This document shows, piece after piece, positions 29,713 through 42,089 of a DNA stretch of 64,000 nucleotides. This stretch comes from Quillaja saponaria (taxonomy: Eukaryota; Streptophyta; Magnoliopsida; Fabales; Quillajaceae), in the NCBI GenBank assembly GCA_029379385.1, contig CM055608.1, forward strand, positions 32,967,048 to 33,031,047, in the 5' to 3' direction. The translations under genes were made by a program, and so were the position numbers. The notes beneath the pieces are model-generated. The model was given only the letters and a program-made list of their open reading frames with translations. It ran no database searches and was not told the DNA's origin. How positions within the stretch are numbered: position 1 is the stretch's first letter; each line of letters starts with the position of its first letter.

Positions 29713-31372
29713 TCTCGCTTTCTCACCGACAGACTGACTATGCGTAATGCGTCTGCTTGTAAAGTTGCAAGTGTAAAAGGGAAAGTTGCACCGTGCACTG
29801 AAATACAAAGAATAAAAGGGATAAAATAAGGATTGTTTAGTATTTGCCTATCCTTTGTGCTCAATGCAAAAGGTAAGTATTTAGTTTATTGCCCCATTTC
29901 CGAAGGTTATTTGTTAAAATATAGGTCAATTATACAATACCCAATTTTAAAAGTGTGTATTAAATACCAGAGGGATGTGTAGCATTATATACCTTCCATT
30001 TCTACTGATTCAATCATGACCATCTAAAGCATACAACTTATTACTGGCTTACTAAAAGATCAACAAAAATTATGTTTTAACCCCAGTTTGAGTTAAGAAT
30101 TTGGAATTCACCCACAACCCAACATTATGCCCGATTGTGTTCTTTCTCCACCGTCTATCTTTTATGATTGTTCCAAGCTCACACTAAAGCAATGATCCCA
30201 TAAAACTTTGTTTTATCTTATTCGAACCCGTCAAATATATCTCCAACTAATTCCTATAAAAATTCTCAACCAAATCTAGAAATACAAATCCTCCATTTTC
30301 AAAATCATATGCTATCTTGTTCATTTATATTTCCTCAGACTAATAATCGTAGCCTTTATTTCCATGGAAGACGCTACCTATGAAACTAGAAGTTGTTATG
30401 GGTAGTGGCTTGGCTAGAATTTTGAGTTATGGTAGGTCGTATATAAATTTAGAGTTGAGCTTTATTTTTGTTGAAAATTTGATTTATAAGAATACTTGTG
30501 ATGGGTGTAAACATGTTTTTGTAGTTAGTGTTTTTTTTTTTTTTTGACGACTTTTGATATACAATGTTTCTTATTTCTTGATGAATTTTGATATTGATAA
30601 ATGAATTATTGAGTTAAAATGTAGATTTTAAGTTGAGGATGAGACCAAATTGTGAAATTTCTGTTTGATTGATAAGCTACTTCAACTGGAGAAGAAGATC
30701 TATGTGGAGAAGCGTTATGAACCAAAGGTGGAATAGATGAAAAATAAAAGGAACAAGGAGAAAATTAAAATCATTTAATAAAATGTGGGTGCAAACGTAA
30801 ATATCAACTTTTCTTTGCAAGTTGCATGTAGTGCCTATTACAGGTAACATTGACATGTGGCTAATTAGAATTTTGACATAATAAAAAGAATTGTGCCATA
30901 CTTTCTAGAATGGGTGGGTACCCTATACTTCACCCAAAATAAAATATATACAGTATTTAAAATTCTAAAAACAATAGTTTATATATTAAATATTATTAAT
31001 TAATTAATATTTATAAAATTTTAACAATTTATATTCCTAATAAATTTGGATATATCATGGCTAAATTAATTAGATCTTATTCTTTAATATTTAGTTATGA
31101 AAAAAAAAAATTAATAAATTATGATTGGATGGATAATTCAATTTCGTACATATATTTCAAAATTTAAAAATCCTTTTAAGAAAACCATATCTAGTAAGAC
31201 AGACATACAATCAAAGTACCATATTAATGGAAACTCCACCAACTTTTGGCACCCCTTAATTAATTTTCCAACTATCCCAACCACAAACCAGTTCCTTCCC
31301 TGTTTCTTCTCTTATTAATATCCGTACTGGCATAGCATCTATCCATCTCGCTTCTCTGTATTTTTCTTGACA
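29713..31372. other. Divergent promoter region of PNG1 and the BAHD gene
   Basis: PNG1 reads left and the acyltransferase reads right from this 1.6-kb spacer. The middle has no recognisable gene; the right third is very AT-rich. Regulatory sites cannot be assigned by eye. Confidence 0.55.
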
Positions 31373-33172
31373 ATGTCAAAACAGCCAAACAGGGTGACTG
31401 TCCACTCAAAACTAACGGCTGTATCCAGCAAGCCAATCGGGCCGGGTAAGGCACATCCTTTATCAGTACTGGACCATGCCATGGGTCACCATACTCTCCA
31501 CATGATTTTCTACTACAGGGACAAATTATTCGGGTCCTTTGACTTGGACCCGTTGAGGGAGTCCCTGACGGAGGTCCTTTCATTGTACCCGCCGGTTACG
31601 GGTCGCTTGGCCCGAGAAGAGAAGGAAGGTAATTGGAAAGTCAAATGCAATGATGCGGGTGTTCGGGTCATTAGGGCTAAGGTGGATACCACCCTTGATG
31701 AATGGCTGAGATCTGCTGATGGATCCGAAGAGAGAGATCTCACGGTTTGGGATGAAATGCCCGATGATCCACATACATGGTCACCCTTTGTCATTCAGGT
31801 AATTGCACTACTTTTTTGAATTGTTTATTATGCCAAGGAGATGATGTGTGGTCAAGAAGCTTTTCTCGTTTCATTTATTATCTAGATTTGAATTTCGAAT
31901 AAATTGTTTATGAATTCTGTAATTAATTTATCAAGATACGATTCAAATTTAATATGAATTATGAATTTTTTTTTTTATACATAAAAAATGGCCATTATGG
32001 ATAGGATATGGGATCGATCTTATCCAATTCATTATATTGACATCTAATATCGATTGAGCCTTTCAGTTTCTTTGCAAGAAAAAAATAACATAAACCTTCC
32101 CTCTCAAGTGACAGATACAAGAGAGAATTCATTTCCCCTAATGGTAGAGTGACTTAAATGGGGACCACATAACGAGTTTTCTGTTCGTATTGAATTATTT
32201 TGGACATTGCAGGTAAATGAGTTTGAAGGAGAAGGCATTGCCATTGGACTAAGTTGCACCCACATGCATGCTGATCTAACCAGCGCCACCCTACTCTTCA
32301 AATCATGGACAGAGGTTCACCGCCACGCACCCATTTCACATCCACCTTTATTCAACCCATCAGCCCTCCGTGCTCGACCGGTTCTAAACACTTGTACAAA
32401 ATCAGCCACCTATTATGCTAACAAGTCAACCATCAAAGCACAAACACCTTCAGAAAAATTGGCCACAGCCACTTTCAGATTTTCCAATTCAGTCATCAAG
32501 CATTGCCTCTTAGAAGTCAGTGACATATGCCACGATGCCACACCATTTGACTTTCTCTCAGCTCTGTTTTGGACCTGCATTGCTCGCTTGAAGCCAACAA
32601 AAAATGACCACAGTCACTCTCTTTCAATCTGCACTGATTTCAGGAACATGTTGAAAGCACCAGTCTCTACAGGGTATTTTGGCAATGCCCTGCATTTTTC
32701 AATGCTCTCATTAGCTGTAAGAGAAATGGACCATAGCCAGTTAGGCCACGTAGCTGGTTTTGTACATCACCATGTGGCTGGGCTTGAGGAGCAGGAGATT
32801 TGGCCAGTGATAGACTGGTTTGAATCACAAAAGGATAAGGCAGGGAAGTTTGCACCGCCATTTTGCATGTATGGCCCTGAATTAACTTGTGTCAGTATGG
32901 AACACATGATAATTCCATCTGGACACACCTTGGATGCAGATCAGTCATTAATGTATGAAGCAATGTTCAGTGAGAAAGAGATACCCGTTCATGTTTCATG
33001 TCATGTGGGGAATATGAAGGGTGAAGGGTTGATCATGGTGATGCCAGCACCAGAAGGAGGGCTTGCACGATCGGTGATGGTGATGCTGCCAGAAAAGGAA
33101 CTGCCAGAGTTATGCAAGGATGAAACCATCTTGCGTCTTGAACCCACAATGCTTCTCACTGGTAGAAGTTAG
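31373..33172 (+). CDS. BAHD (HXXXD-type) acyltransferase, CER2-like clade
   Basis: Two exons, 31373-31798 and 32213-33172, give 461 aa; the single intron falls just before the HXXXD block, as usual in this family. The start is ATG 31373 (MSKQPNRVTVHSKL). The catalytic HXXXD is present as H159-M-H-A-D163. The second family motif, DFGWG, is absent: its place (about 393-397, after YEA) reads MFSEK, although the following strand and C-terminal text (GLIMVMP, GGLARSVMVML) align normally. BAHD enzymes move acyl groups from CoA to alcohols or amines in the cytosol. Members without DFGWG are known in the CER2/CER26 group, which supports very-long-chain fatty acid elongation for wax rather than classic acyl transfer. 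The gene faces aldo-keto reductase copy A tail to tail, 0.3 kb away. Substrate unknown. Confidence 0.88.
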
Positions 33173-36100
33173 AACAGGCTTCTGAGTTTCATTAAATTCA
33201 TTTGTCTGGTAAAAAGAAATAAATGATTAATTGTTTGAAAGACATGTAAGTCATGGATAAATTGCTGATCAGCTTGATCGCTATTCTACTTGATGGATCT
33301 AGGTAAGTGTATGTACGTGCTCGACTAAATAGATAATGCAGATGCAGGAAAGCAGCTTATCAACTACTATTTAAAAGAAATAGGATTAGTACAATGCACA
33401 CAATGCAGAGAGCAATATAGCAGCTTATCAAGTATTAATATATGGTTTCTGCTTGGGTCACCATTTGAAAAAGGAAATTTACAAATGTTTCAAGTTAAGA
33501 CCCTAGAATCCTTTGGAGGTGTGTTGCCAAACTTCCACACCATGTTATCCAGTCCCTCGTCAGACCTAGAACCAGCTACTTCATGAATCGGTACAGCATC
33601 AGAAAGTTCTTTCAGGTCATTTTCAGAAAGTTTCACCCCCAAGGCATCAATGTTTTGATCCAGATTCTTAATCTTATTTGTTCCTATAACGATTTAAACA
33701 AAATGTTCGGTAAGAAACTGGCAGGTAATTATCCAATGATATGCCATACTTCAGAACAAATAAAGAGAAAGATGAAGAAATAGTAAGTTAGCTACTACTG
33801 GAGATTAATCTAAAAAGTATGTTAAGAAACTGCTGGAACGAAAGAGGTTCAATGCATTGTATCCAGTGATCTAGTTAAAACATAACATATTTTCCGTCAC
33901 AACCCGCACATGTTTCGGTCAAGTAAAAAATACATATACAAGCTTGATAAAAAAAAGTTCTAAAAAAATTAAGGTCCTCAAAATGTGTGGTATAAAAATA
34001 CAATAATTAAATGACCCTCAAATTTCCTAAGTTTAAACTGATTTTAAAAAACAAGTGTGTATAGAGATCTCATGCATCCTAGGTTCCCCTAACCACTGCA
34101 GAATTATGATATTTCCATAGAACCACATTGCTGCTTAATCATTCATCCATTCTCCATACTCTGTTTTTCAAAAATGATATATATATTGTTTTAAATAAAT
34201 AGCTTTGAGAAGAACTACGCAATTAAGGAGCCTTAGTACATGAACCAAAATTCCCTCACTATATTTGGTTAGTAGAATTTTGACCCCTGTGATGCAGTTA
34301 CTTTCGTCCACAGCTGTAGACTTTTCAGTAGTAGAAAAATACAAACAAACTCTCCACTTATTCATGATCTTTATTCTGTAAAAAACACGCACACATAAGC
34401 AGTCATGAGGATTCCTGCAGCTACTCATTCACACAAAAACAAACATATATAGCAAATTTGACTAGTCCAGATTGATGAGCATGAAAAACTCACCTGGAAT
34501 AGGCACAACATCCTCGCCTTGTTCAAATACCCACGCCAGTGCTAGATGAGCAGGAGTGTATTGGTGCTTCTTACCAAGGCTTTCTATTCGACCATATATT
34601 TTCTTGTTCTTGTCCAAATTATCTCCTTTGAACCGAGGATGTAAAGTCTTACAAAAGAAATAGCTCACCGTGAGATTGTCAAAATTATTTTTTAACCGAA
34701 AAGAATTAAGTAAAGTTCCCCATTATATATATTGGTCGCATTTTCTTCTTATGATTAAGGCATAATGCCCGAATCAAGACTGTTACTCACTCAACAAAAG
34801 TATTGGCAGTCTGATGAATATTAGTTTCCGAAAATGTGAAAGAAATTTTAATGTCATAATAACTTCAATAACATGGAGATGAAATGATTGTTTACTAGAC
34901 AGAGTATTTGGACTTCGAAAGGAATTGTTCTTTCCTGAGAAATGCTCAGGTATTCATAAAAAAGAAAAGAATAAAAAGAAATGTACCAGGATGCTATCTG
35001 CAGTTACATTATCCACAATTGCTCTACCACCGAAAAAACCATGACCAAGAGGGCTGTATGGAACTATCCCAATACCTAGTTCCCTGTATCAATAAATGCA
35101 GCAAGTATCTGGATTGACATAGGCAAGATCCAAAACAGGAAAATGTGGACCGAATGACTAAAACGGAGAATATTATGAAGTATCACTGGATATTCAGAGG
35201 TGTTCTCTCTTTGTGATTAGTGACAGCCATATTCTTCATAAGTCAGACAAACCTGCAAAGCGGAATTATCTCCTCCTCAATATCACGAGTCCAGAGAGAC
35301 CACTCCATTTGTACTGCTGTTATGGGATGAACTGCATGAGCTCTCCTAATCGTGTCTGGACTGGCTTCAGATAACCCAATATACCTGATTTTTCCCTCTT
35401 CCACCAGTTTCTTAAGTTCACCCATCTACGATTCAAGAAATTCATAATAACACATTTTGCTGGTTAGATAGACTAGATAATGGTAGAATAGTACTTAAAT
35501 TCACAGTATTTCGTAAGCAACTGATTAATCCATGAACTTGTCTGGAATATCAAAATTTGAGCGTGCAATTATAATAGGAGAAAAGTCACTAACTGTGTCC
35601 TCTATAGGAACTGATTTGTCCACCCTATGCTGATAATAGAGATCAATGTAGTCTACATCGAGGCGTTTCAAGCTAGCTTCACAGCATGAGCGCACATATT
35701 CAGGTGTACCCTTGACAACCACATTAGAGATATCTGCAGTTAAAATACCAAACTTTGTTGTTAACTGAATATTTTCTCTAGGTAACTGCTTCAAGGCCTG
35801 AACAATGCAAGGTACAAGCACGAGTTTTGTTAGGCTTGACTAATTGACATAAAGCAGCTAGACAAAAATAATAAATCTATATTGTGAAACTTGTATAATG
35901 AAGGGGCAGATGTACCTTTCCAACAAGAACCTCATTTGCATTGTTTCCATAAATATCAGCTGGGTCAAAAAAAGTGATGCCCTTATTATGGGCATACTTT
36001 ATGATGGTTATTCCATCCTCATCAGATAGAGGAGAATTGTAAAATCCGTTTAGGCCCATACATCCAAATCCCAGCTTTGAGACCTCCAAAATAACCACAC

Positions 36101-36700
36101 AAAAAAAAATCAGGAATAAATTAAAATAAAAAAGAGAGAAAAATAGATATTACTGCACCATATATCATGTAATCACATATCTTCATTTAATCATTTCCAT
36201 ATTCATACTCACTAAACTCTAACTACATATACATAAATCCTGATCTATATAGAGTTCACAAGCGTTAAAACAGAAAAGTAAAAAAATCAGTGAAATTGTT
36301 ATGTGAAATACAATAAAGTTCAAGCTTTTACATTTTCCAATAATTACCCTCTATCCATCCACCTGGTAGTGCTGAATAAACCCTACACAATAAACATTTG
36401 AATACTACAGCAATTAGAGAAAATCAACTGGGCATTCATTGTTTGGAAGTCAGAATGAGAGTGGGTATTTACCTCAAGTCCCAGATTGCCCAGTTTGACC
36501 CTTGGAACTTGGAGGTTGTTCTCTTCTGCCATTGAAGACGTTGGCATTGTCTTTCTCTCTAGTTTTTCAGTTCAATTATATTTTGTTTAGGAATTAGCAG
36601 TCCGAACGGTACAGGATAATAATAAAGAGAAGGCACGATATGAGAAATTGCGGAAGGAATGAATTCAAATTAGTGGGGCCAGCTGGGATCCAGAATTTGT
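33059..36700. repeat. Segmental duplication, copy A
   Basis: This is a direct repeat partner of 38404-42180. It starts inside the BAHD last exon (GGGCTTGCACGATCGGTGAT versus GGGCGTGCACAAACGGTGAT) and runs through the whole first aldo-keto reductase gene into its upstream flank. AATTAGCAGTCCGAAC is shared at about 36592 and 42147; GGATCCAGAATTT beyond it is shared with a gap. Introns as well as exons align, so this is a genomic duplication, not retroposition. Confidence 0.85.
33490..36532 (-). CDS. Aldo-keto reductase, perakine reductase-like (copy A)
   Basis: Seven exons: 36532-36473, 36083-35916, 35797-35594, 35425-35253, 35083-34987, 34647-34494 and 33683-33490. They give 1050 nt, 349 aa, fully in frame. 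The start MAEENN is shared with copy B; an extra upstream in-frame ATG (36547) exists only here. NADPH-dependent reductases of this AKR13/ATB2-like group reduce aldehydes and ketones in the cytosol. [20 protein letters not shown] opens the barrel. The tetrad is D60, Y65, K91 (TKFGI) and H133 (YYQHRVD). Copy A has proline after the catalytic Asp (FFDPADIYG), where B has FFDTADIYG and C has FFDTSDIYG. It also has LGHGFFGG where B has LGRGFFGG, and a threonine at 89 (LTTKFG) where B has Ala. Intact, but possibly altered in activity. Confidence 0.9.
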
Positions 36701-36789
36701 CTGTGGGACAGGACGCGACACAAATATTATGTTTTTTCTTTTTTTGCAACGGTCAGATTCACGTTTTTATAAGGTGGGTCATTTTTTGT

Positions 36790-37830
36790 TTTGTTTTTGC
36801 TTAGAAGCAATTCATTGAACACAGATATAGAAGGCTCCACTAGGGAGTTGATGCTAGGTATATTGTTAGTTACATTTCCAGCTGTACAAGTAGAAAGAGC
36901 CCATTGCAACCCATGCAGTGGATGAGGAAAGAATAAGAAGTGAGTCTTGAATGACAGGTTCTATCTCCCAATTTGGGTTATCGTTTGGATTGTTCAAAGC
37001 AGCTATGATGCTTTGGCTATCACCTTCAATCATAACATGGCCTGGATCAGAGAGTCTTTGGGGTAATGATGCTGCAAGTCTACATGCTTCGGTTTTGGCA
37101 ACTAGAGGACTTGTGTTGCAAATCAGGGCAGTGATCGCAATGAGGATGTGTCCAGCATGATCCCTTTGCGAGAGCTGCTATCCAGGTACTGCTATCACTA
37201 GAAACAGCATCAAAGTTAATTTTGGTCCATCCCTCAGGTGGTGGGGACCAAATATTTGTAGCTGGATCATGATATCTAGGAGGAGTGAGAAGGCCAGTCA
37301 GCTCATGGAACCTCTTCTTCAATTGAAAGCTTACTCTGTCAAGATTAGGCAGGCAATAATTTTGATCATGGGTGATCTTGTTCCTGTAAAACCAGAAGGA
37401 GTCAATAGCTACAGAGGCAAAGCAAAGCAATTCTCTATTATCAAGATGAAGAGTGGCTGAGACTGAGTTTTTATTGATGAGAAAATTGAAACAATCCTGA
37501 ATAGACAGATGCTTAAAAGCCTCAATGCGAATGCCCCACCGAGAACGGAACAAAAGTATTTTCATGAAGTCACACTGTCAACAAATATGTTCAAGAGTTT
37601 CATCATGAAGACCACAAAGAGGACAACTGATAGACTGTAGGTTACAGTATTTTGCTAACACACTTCTAGTGGGAAGAACGTTTCAAAGAATTTGCCACCA
37701 TAAAATTATGAGTCGTTCTGGGAGCTTGGACTTCCAGAGAGCCAACCAAGTCCTTTTCATAAAGGTTTGCATATTAGCAAACCGATGTGATTGGTCTACA
37801 TAATATGCGGATTTTAAACAAAATTATAAG
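36790..37830 (-). mobile_element. Decayed non-LTR retroelement fragment (zf-RVT plus RNase H)
   Basis: Read on the minus strand from about 37800: a zf-RVT-like piece (KRTWLALWKSKLPERLI, LPTRSVLAKYC, CPLCGLHDETLEHIC then a stop), then text around RNKITHDQNY. Next is an RNase H domain opening GWTKINFDAVSSD at about 37220. It shifts frame near 37165 and continues with ITALICNTSPLVAKTEACR and MIEGDSQSIIAALNN, then NPNWEIEPVIQDSLL, to about 36790. The RNase H acidic residues in FDAV and EGDS are still visible. Stops and at least one frameshift show it is dead, and no endonuclease or reverse transcriptase core is present. It lies exactly between the two duplicated reductase segments. Confidence 0.75.
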
Positions 37831-38403
37831 GTAGATCTTATTTTCAGTTTTTCACTTTAAGAATTATAATTTTTGAGAGTGTTAATTGTTATATTCTTAA
37901 TGTGTCATTTTATTTTTTAACTATTTTTCATATACAAATCTGTTTTTCACACTATTATTACAAACCACGATTTTTGGACAATCTAGATAAATACTAAAAT
38001 TGAGGCGATCTCAAAAACTCAAATCATGATTCTCGCCTCGCCACCAAACTAAATAGAGACTAAAGAACAATATCAAAAAATCAAAAGCCAACCCATTAAA
38101 ATTAAAAGAATAATAATAAATCTCAATTCATTTGTGTACATCACACAATAAAATTATATTTACCACTAAGAAAAATACATAATCAAATAAAAATCTAGTT
38201 GATAACCTTAAGTTTTGCTGCTACATATATAACCAAATGTAATGCAACCCAAGTAACTGCCAATGCATTTAGATATGGCAATTGATATCCAGCTATTACT
38301 CCACTTGAATATTTTTTTTAAGAAAAATAAAAGTAAACACGGAAATGATTAATTTGTTTTTGACATCTTTACTCATTAATCAGAATCACCACACATATAA
38401 AGT
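37831..38403. other. AT-rich spacer before duplication copy B
   Basis: This separates the retroelement fragment from the start of copy B. It is mostly A/T with no recognisable frame or repeat. Confidence 0.6.
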
Positions 38404-38518
38404 AGGGCGTGCACAAACGGTGATGGTAATGCAGGCAGAAATGGAACTACCAAAGTTATGCAATGATGAGACCATCTTGCCTCTTGAACCAACAATGCTT
38501 CTCACTGGTAGAAGTTAG
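38404..38518 (+). pseudogene. Orphan 3' end of a BAHD gene
   Basis: This aligns base for base with the last ~115 bp of the BAHD gene, including ELPKLCNDETILPLEP (from ELPELCKDETILRLEP) and the shared LLTGRS-stop ending; TAG at 38516-38518. There is no upstream coding sequence, so it was created truncated by the duplication breakpoint and cannot encode an enzyme. Confidence 0.85.
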
Positions 38519-38862
38519 TAACTGGTTTCTGAGTTTCACTGAATTCATTTGTATGGTAAAAAGAAATAAATGACTAATTGTTTGAAAGACATATAAGTCA
38601 TTGGATAAATTGCTGATCAGCTCGATCGCTGTTCTACTTGGTGGAACTAGGTAAGTGGATGTACGTCATAGACAAAATAGATAATGCAGATGCAGGAAAG
38701 CATCTTATCAAGTATTATTTAAAAGTAATAGGATTAGTACAATACACACAATGGAATATTTATCATAAAATTCTACACGCACAGAGCAATAGAGCTGCTT
38801 ATCAAGTATCAATATATGTTTTCTGTTTGGGTCACCTTTTGAAAAGGAAATTTACGAATGTT

Positions 38863-41800
38863 TCAAGTTGAGACCCTAGAATCCTTTGGAGGTGTGCTGG
38901 CAAACTTCCACACCATGTTATCCAGTCCTTCGTAAGACCTAGCACCTGCTACTTCATGAATGGGTACAGCATCAGAAAGTTCTTTCAGGTCATTTTCAGA
39001 AAGTTTCACCCCCAAGGCACCAATGTTTTGATCCAGATTCTTAATCTTAGTTGTTCCTATAACGATTTAACCAAAATGTTCAGTAAGAAAGTGGCAGGTC
39101 ATTATCCAATGATATGCCATACTTCAGAACAAATAAACAGAAAGACGAAGAAATAGTAAGTTAGGAACTACTGCAGATTAATCTAAAAAGTATATTAAGA
39201 AGCTGCCGGAACGAAAGAGGTTCAATGCATTGTGTCCAGTGATCTAGTTAAAACATAAGATATATATTTTCAGTCACAACCGCACATGCTTCAGTCAAGC
39301 AAAAATTACATATACAAGCTTGATAAAAAAAAGTTCTAAGAATGTGTGGTATAAAAATACAATAACTAAATGACACTCAAATTTCCCAAGTTTAAACTGA
39401 TTTTAGAAAACAGAAGTGTGTATAGAGATCTCATGCATTCTAGGTTCCCCTAACCACTGCAGAAATATGATTTTTTGAAAGAACCACATTGCTGCAGTGG
39501 TAATCATTCATCCATTCTCCTTGCTCTGTTTTTCAAAAAAGAATATTAAAAAAATCCAGAGGACTAGGCAGATCTCCACCCTAGAAAAATCCAAAAGCCA
39601 AGACTTAAAAAAGATAGGTGGAGAGCAGAAGCATAACACCCCCCCTGCAAACTTTTGTCAAACTGCACTACGAGAAGATCAGATCACTCTGAGAAGACAC
39701 ATACACATACGAATTATAGACATGAATAGCTTGATTTCTCACTCAACATGAAATACTAACTTCGAGAAGAACTACGCAATTAAGGAGCCTTAGTACATGA
39801 ACCAAAATTCCATCACTATATTTGGTTAGTAGAATTTTGACCCCAGTGATGCAGTTACTTTTGTCCACAGCTGTAGACTTTTCAGTAGCAGAAAAATACA
39901 AACAAACTCTCCACTTATTCATGATCTATATTCTGTAAAAAACACACACACATAAGCAGTCATGAGGATTCCTGCAGCTACTCATTCACACAGAAACAAA
40001 CATATATAGCAAATTTGACTAGTCCAGATTGATGAGCATGAAAAACTCACCAGGTATAGGCACAGCATCCTCGCCTTGTTTGAATACCCAAGCCAGTGCT
40101 AGCTGAGCAGGAGTGTATTGGTGCTTCTTACCAAGGCTTTCTATTCGACCATATATTTTCTTGTTCTTGTCCAAATTATCTCCTTTGAACCGAGGATGTA
40201 AAGTCTTACAAAAGAAATAGCTCACTGTGAGATAGTCAAATTTATTTTTTAACCGAAAATAATTAAGTAAAGTTCCCCATTGTATGTATAAGTCGCATTT
40301 TCTTCTTTATAATTATAGCATGATGCCCGAATCGAGACTGTTACTCACTCATCAAAAGTATTGGCAGCTAATGAATATTTGTTACCGAAAATAAGAAAGA
40401 AATTTTAATGTCATAATAACTTCAATAACATGGAGATGAAATCATTGTTTACTAGACAGAGTATTTGGACTTTGAAAGGAATTGTTCTTTCCTGAGAAAT
40501 GTTCAGGTATTCATAAAAAAGAAAAGAATAATGAAGAAATGTACCAGGGAGCTATCTGCAGTTACATTATCCACAATTGCTCTACCACCAAAAAAACCAC
40601 GACCAAGAGGGCTGTATGGAACTATCCCAATACCTAGTTCCCTGTATCAATAAATGCATCAAGTATCTGGATTGAAATAGTCAAAGGAAAGATCCAAAAC
40701 ATGAAAATGTGGACAGAAATGACAAAAACGGAGAATATTATGAAGTATCACTGGATATCAGAGGTATTCTCTCTTCGTGATTAGTGACAGCCATATTCTT
40801 CATAAGTCAGACAAACCTGCAAAGCGGAATTATCTCCTCCTCAATATCGCGAGTCCATAGAGACCATTCCATTTGTACTGCAGTGATTGGATGAACTGCA
40901 TGAGCTCTCCTAATCGTGTCTGGACTGGCTTCAGATAACCCAATATACCTGATTTTTCCCTCTTCCACCAGTTTCTTAAGTTCACCCATCTACGATTCAA
41001 GAAATTCATAATAACGCATTTTGCTTGTTAGATAGACTAGATAATGGTAGAATAGTACTTAAAATTCACAGTATTTCGTAAGCAACTGATTAATCCTTGA
41101 ACTTGTCTAGAAAATCAAAATTTGAGCATGCAATTATAAGAAGAGAAAAGTCACTAACCGTGTCCTCTATAGGAACTGATTTGTCCACCCTATGCTGATA
41201 ATAGAGATCAATGTAGTCCACATCGAGGCGTTTCAAGCTAGCTTCACAGCATGAGCGCACATATTCAGGTGTACCCTTGACAACCATATTAGAGATATCT
41301 GCATTTACAATACCAAACTTTGTTGCTAACTGAATATTTTCTCTAGGTAACTGCTTCAAGGCCTGAACAATGCAAGGTACAATCAAGAGTTATGTTAGTC
41401 TTGACTACATGACATAAATCAGGTAGACAAAAATAATAACTCCATGTTGTGAAGCTTGTATAATGAAGAGGCAGATGTACCTTTCCAACAAGAACTTCAT
41501 TTGCCTTGTTTCCATAAATATCAGCTGTGTCAAAAAAAGTGATGCCCTTATTATAGGCATGCTTTATGATGTTGATTCCATCCTCATCAGAGAGAGGAGA
41601 ATTGTAAGCCCCACTTAGGCCCATACATCCAAATCCCAGCTTTGAGACCTCCAAAATAACAACAACGACAACAAAAATCAGAAATAGATTAAAATAAAAA
41701 AGAGAGAAAAATAGATATTACTGCACCATATAGCATGTAATCACATATCTTCATTTAATCATTTCCATATTCATACTATAAATAAATCCTGATCTATATA

Positions 41801-42089
41801 TATAGTTCACAAGCGTTAAAACAGAAAAGTAAAAAAAACTGTGAAATTGTTATGTGAAATACAATAAAGTTCAAAACTTTTACATTTTCCAATAATTACT
41901 CTCTATCTAGTACCCACCTGGTAGTGGTGGTGAATAATCCTACACAATAAACATTTGAATACTACAGAAATTAGAGAAAATCAACTGGGCATTCATTGTT
42001 TAGAAATCAGGATGAGCGTGGGTATTTACCTGGAGTCCCTGATTGCCCAGTTTGACCCTTGGAACTTGGATGTTGTTCTCTTCTGCCAT
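38863..42089 (-). CDS. Aldo-keto reductase, perakine reductase-like (copy B)
   Basis: Seven exons: 42089-42030, 41648-41481, 41362-41159, 40989-40817, 40641-40545, 40204-40051 and 39056-38863. Each has exactly the length of its copy A counterpart; 1050 nt, 349 aa. The catalytic tetrad is complete (D60 and Y65 in FFDTADIYG, the lysine in ATKFGI and the histidine in YYQHRVD). Differences from copy A are few: SGAYNS for NGFYNS, KHAYNKG for [16 protein letters not shown] for ILTADISNV and SSL for SIL. Copy B keeps the family-typical residue at nearly all of these sites, so it looks like the functional reference of the pair. The 5'UTR ATG seen in copy A is lost (CGT in place of CAT on the plus strand), which supports MAEENN as the start. 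Confidence 0.92.

Noticed and set aside
31272..31794. Minus-strand frames opposite BAHD exon 1
   Set aside because: Shadows of the acyltransferase exon; the text has no family resemblance.
37269..37460. Plus-strand frame inside the retroelement fragment
   Set aside because: The opposite strand carries the RNase H and zf-RVT motifs; this frame has none.
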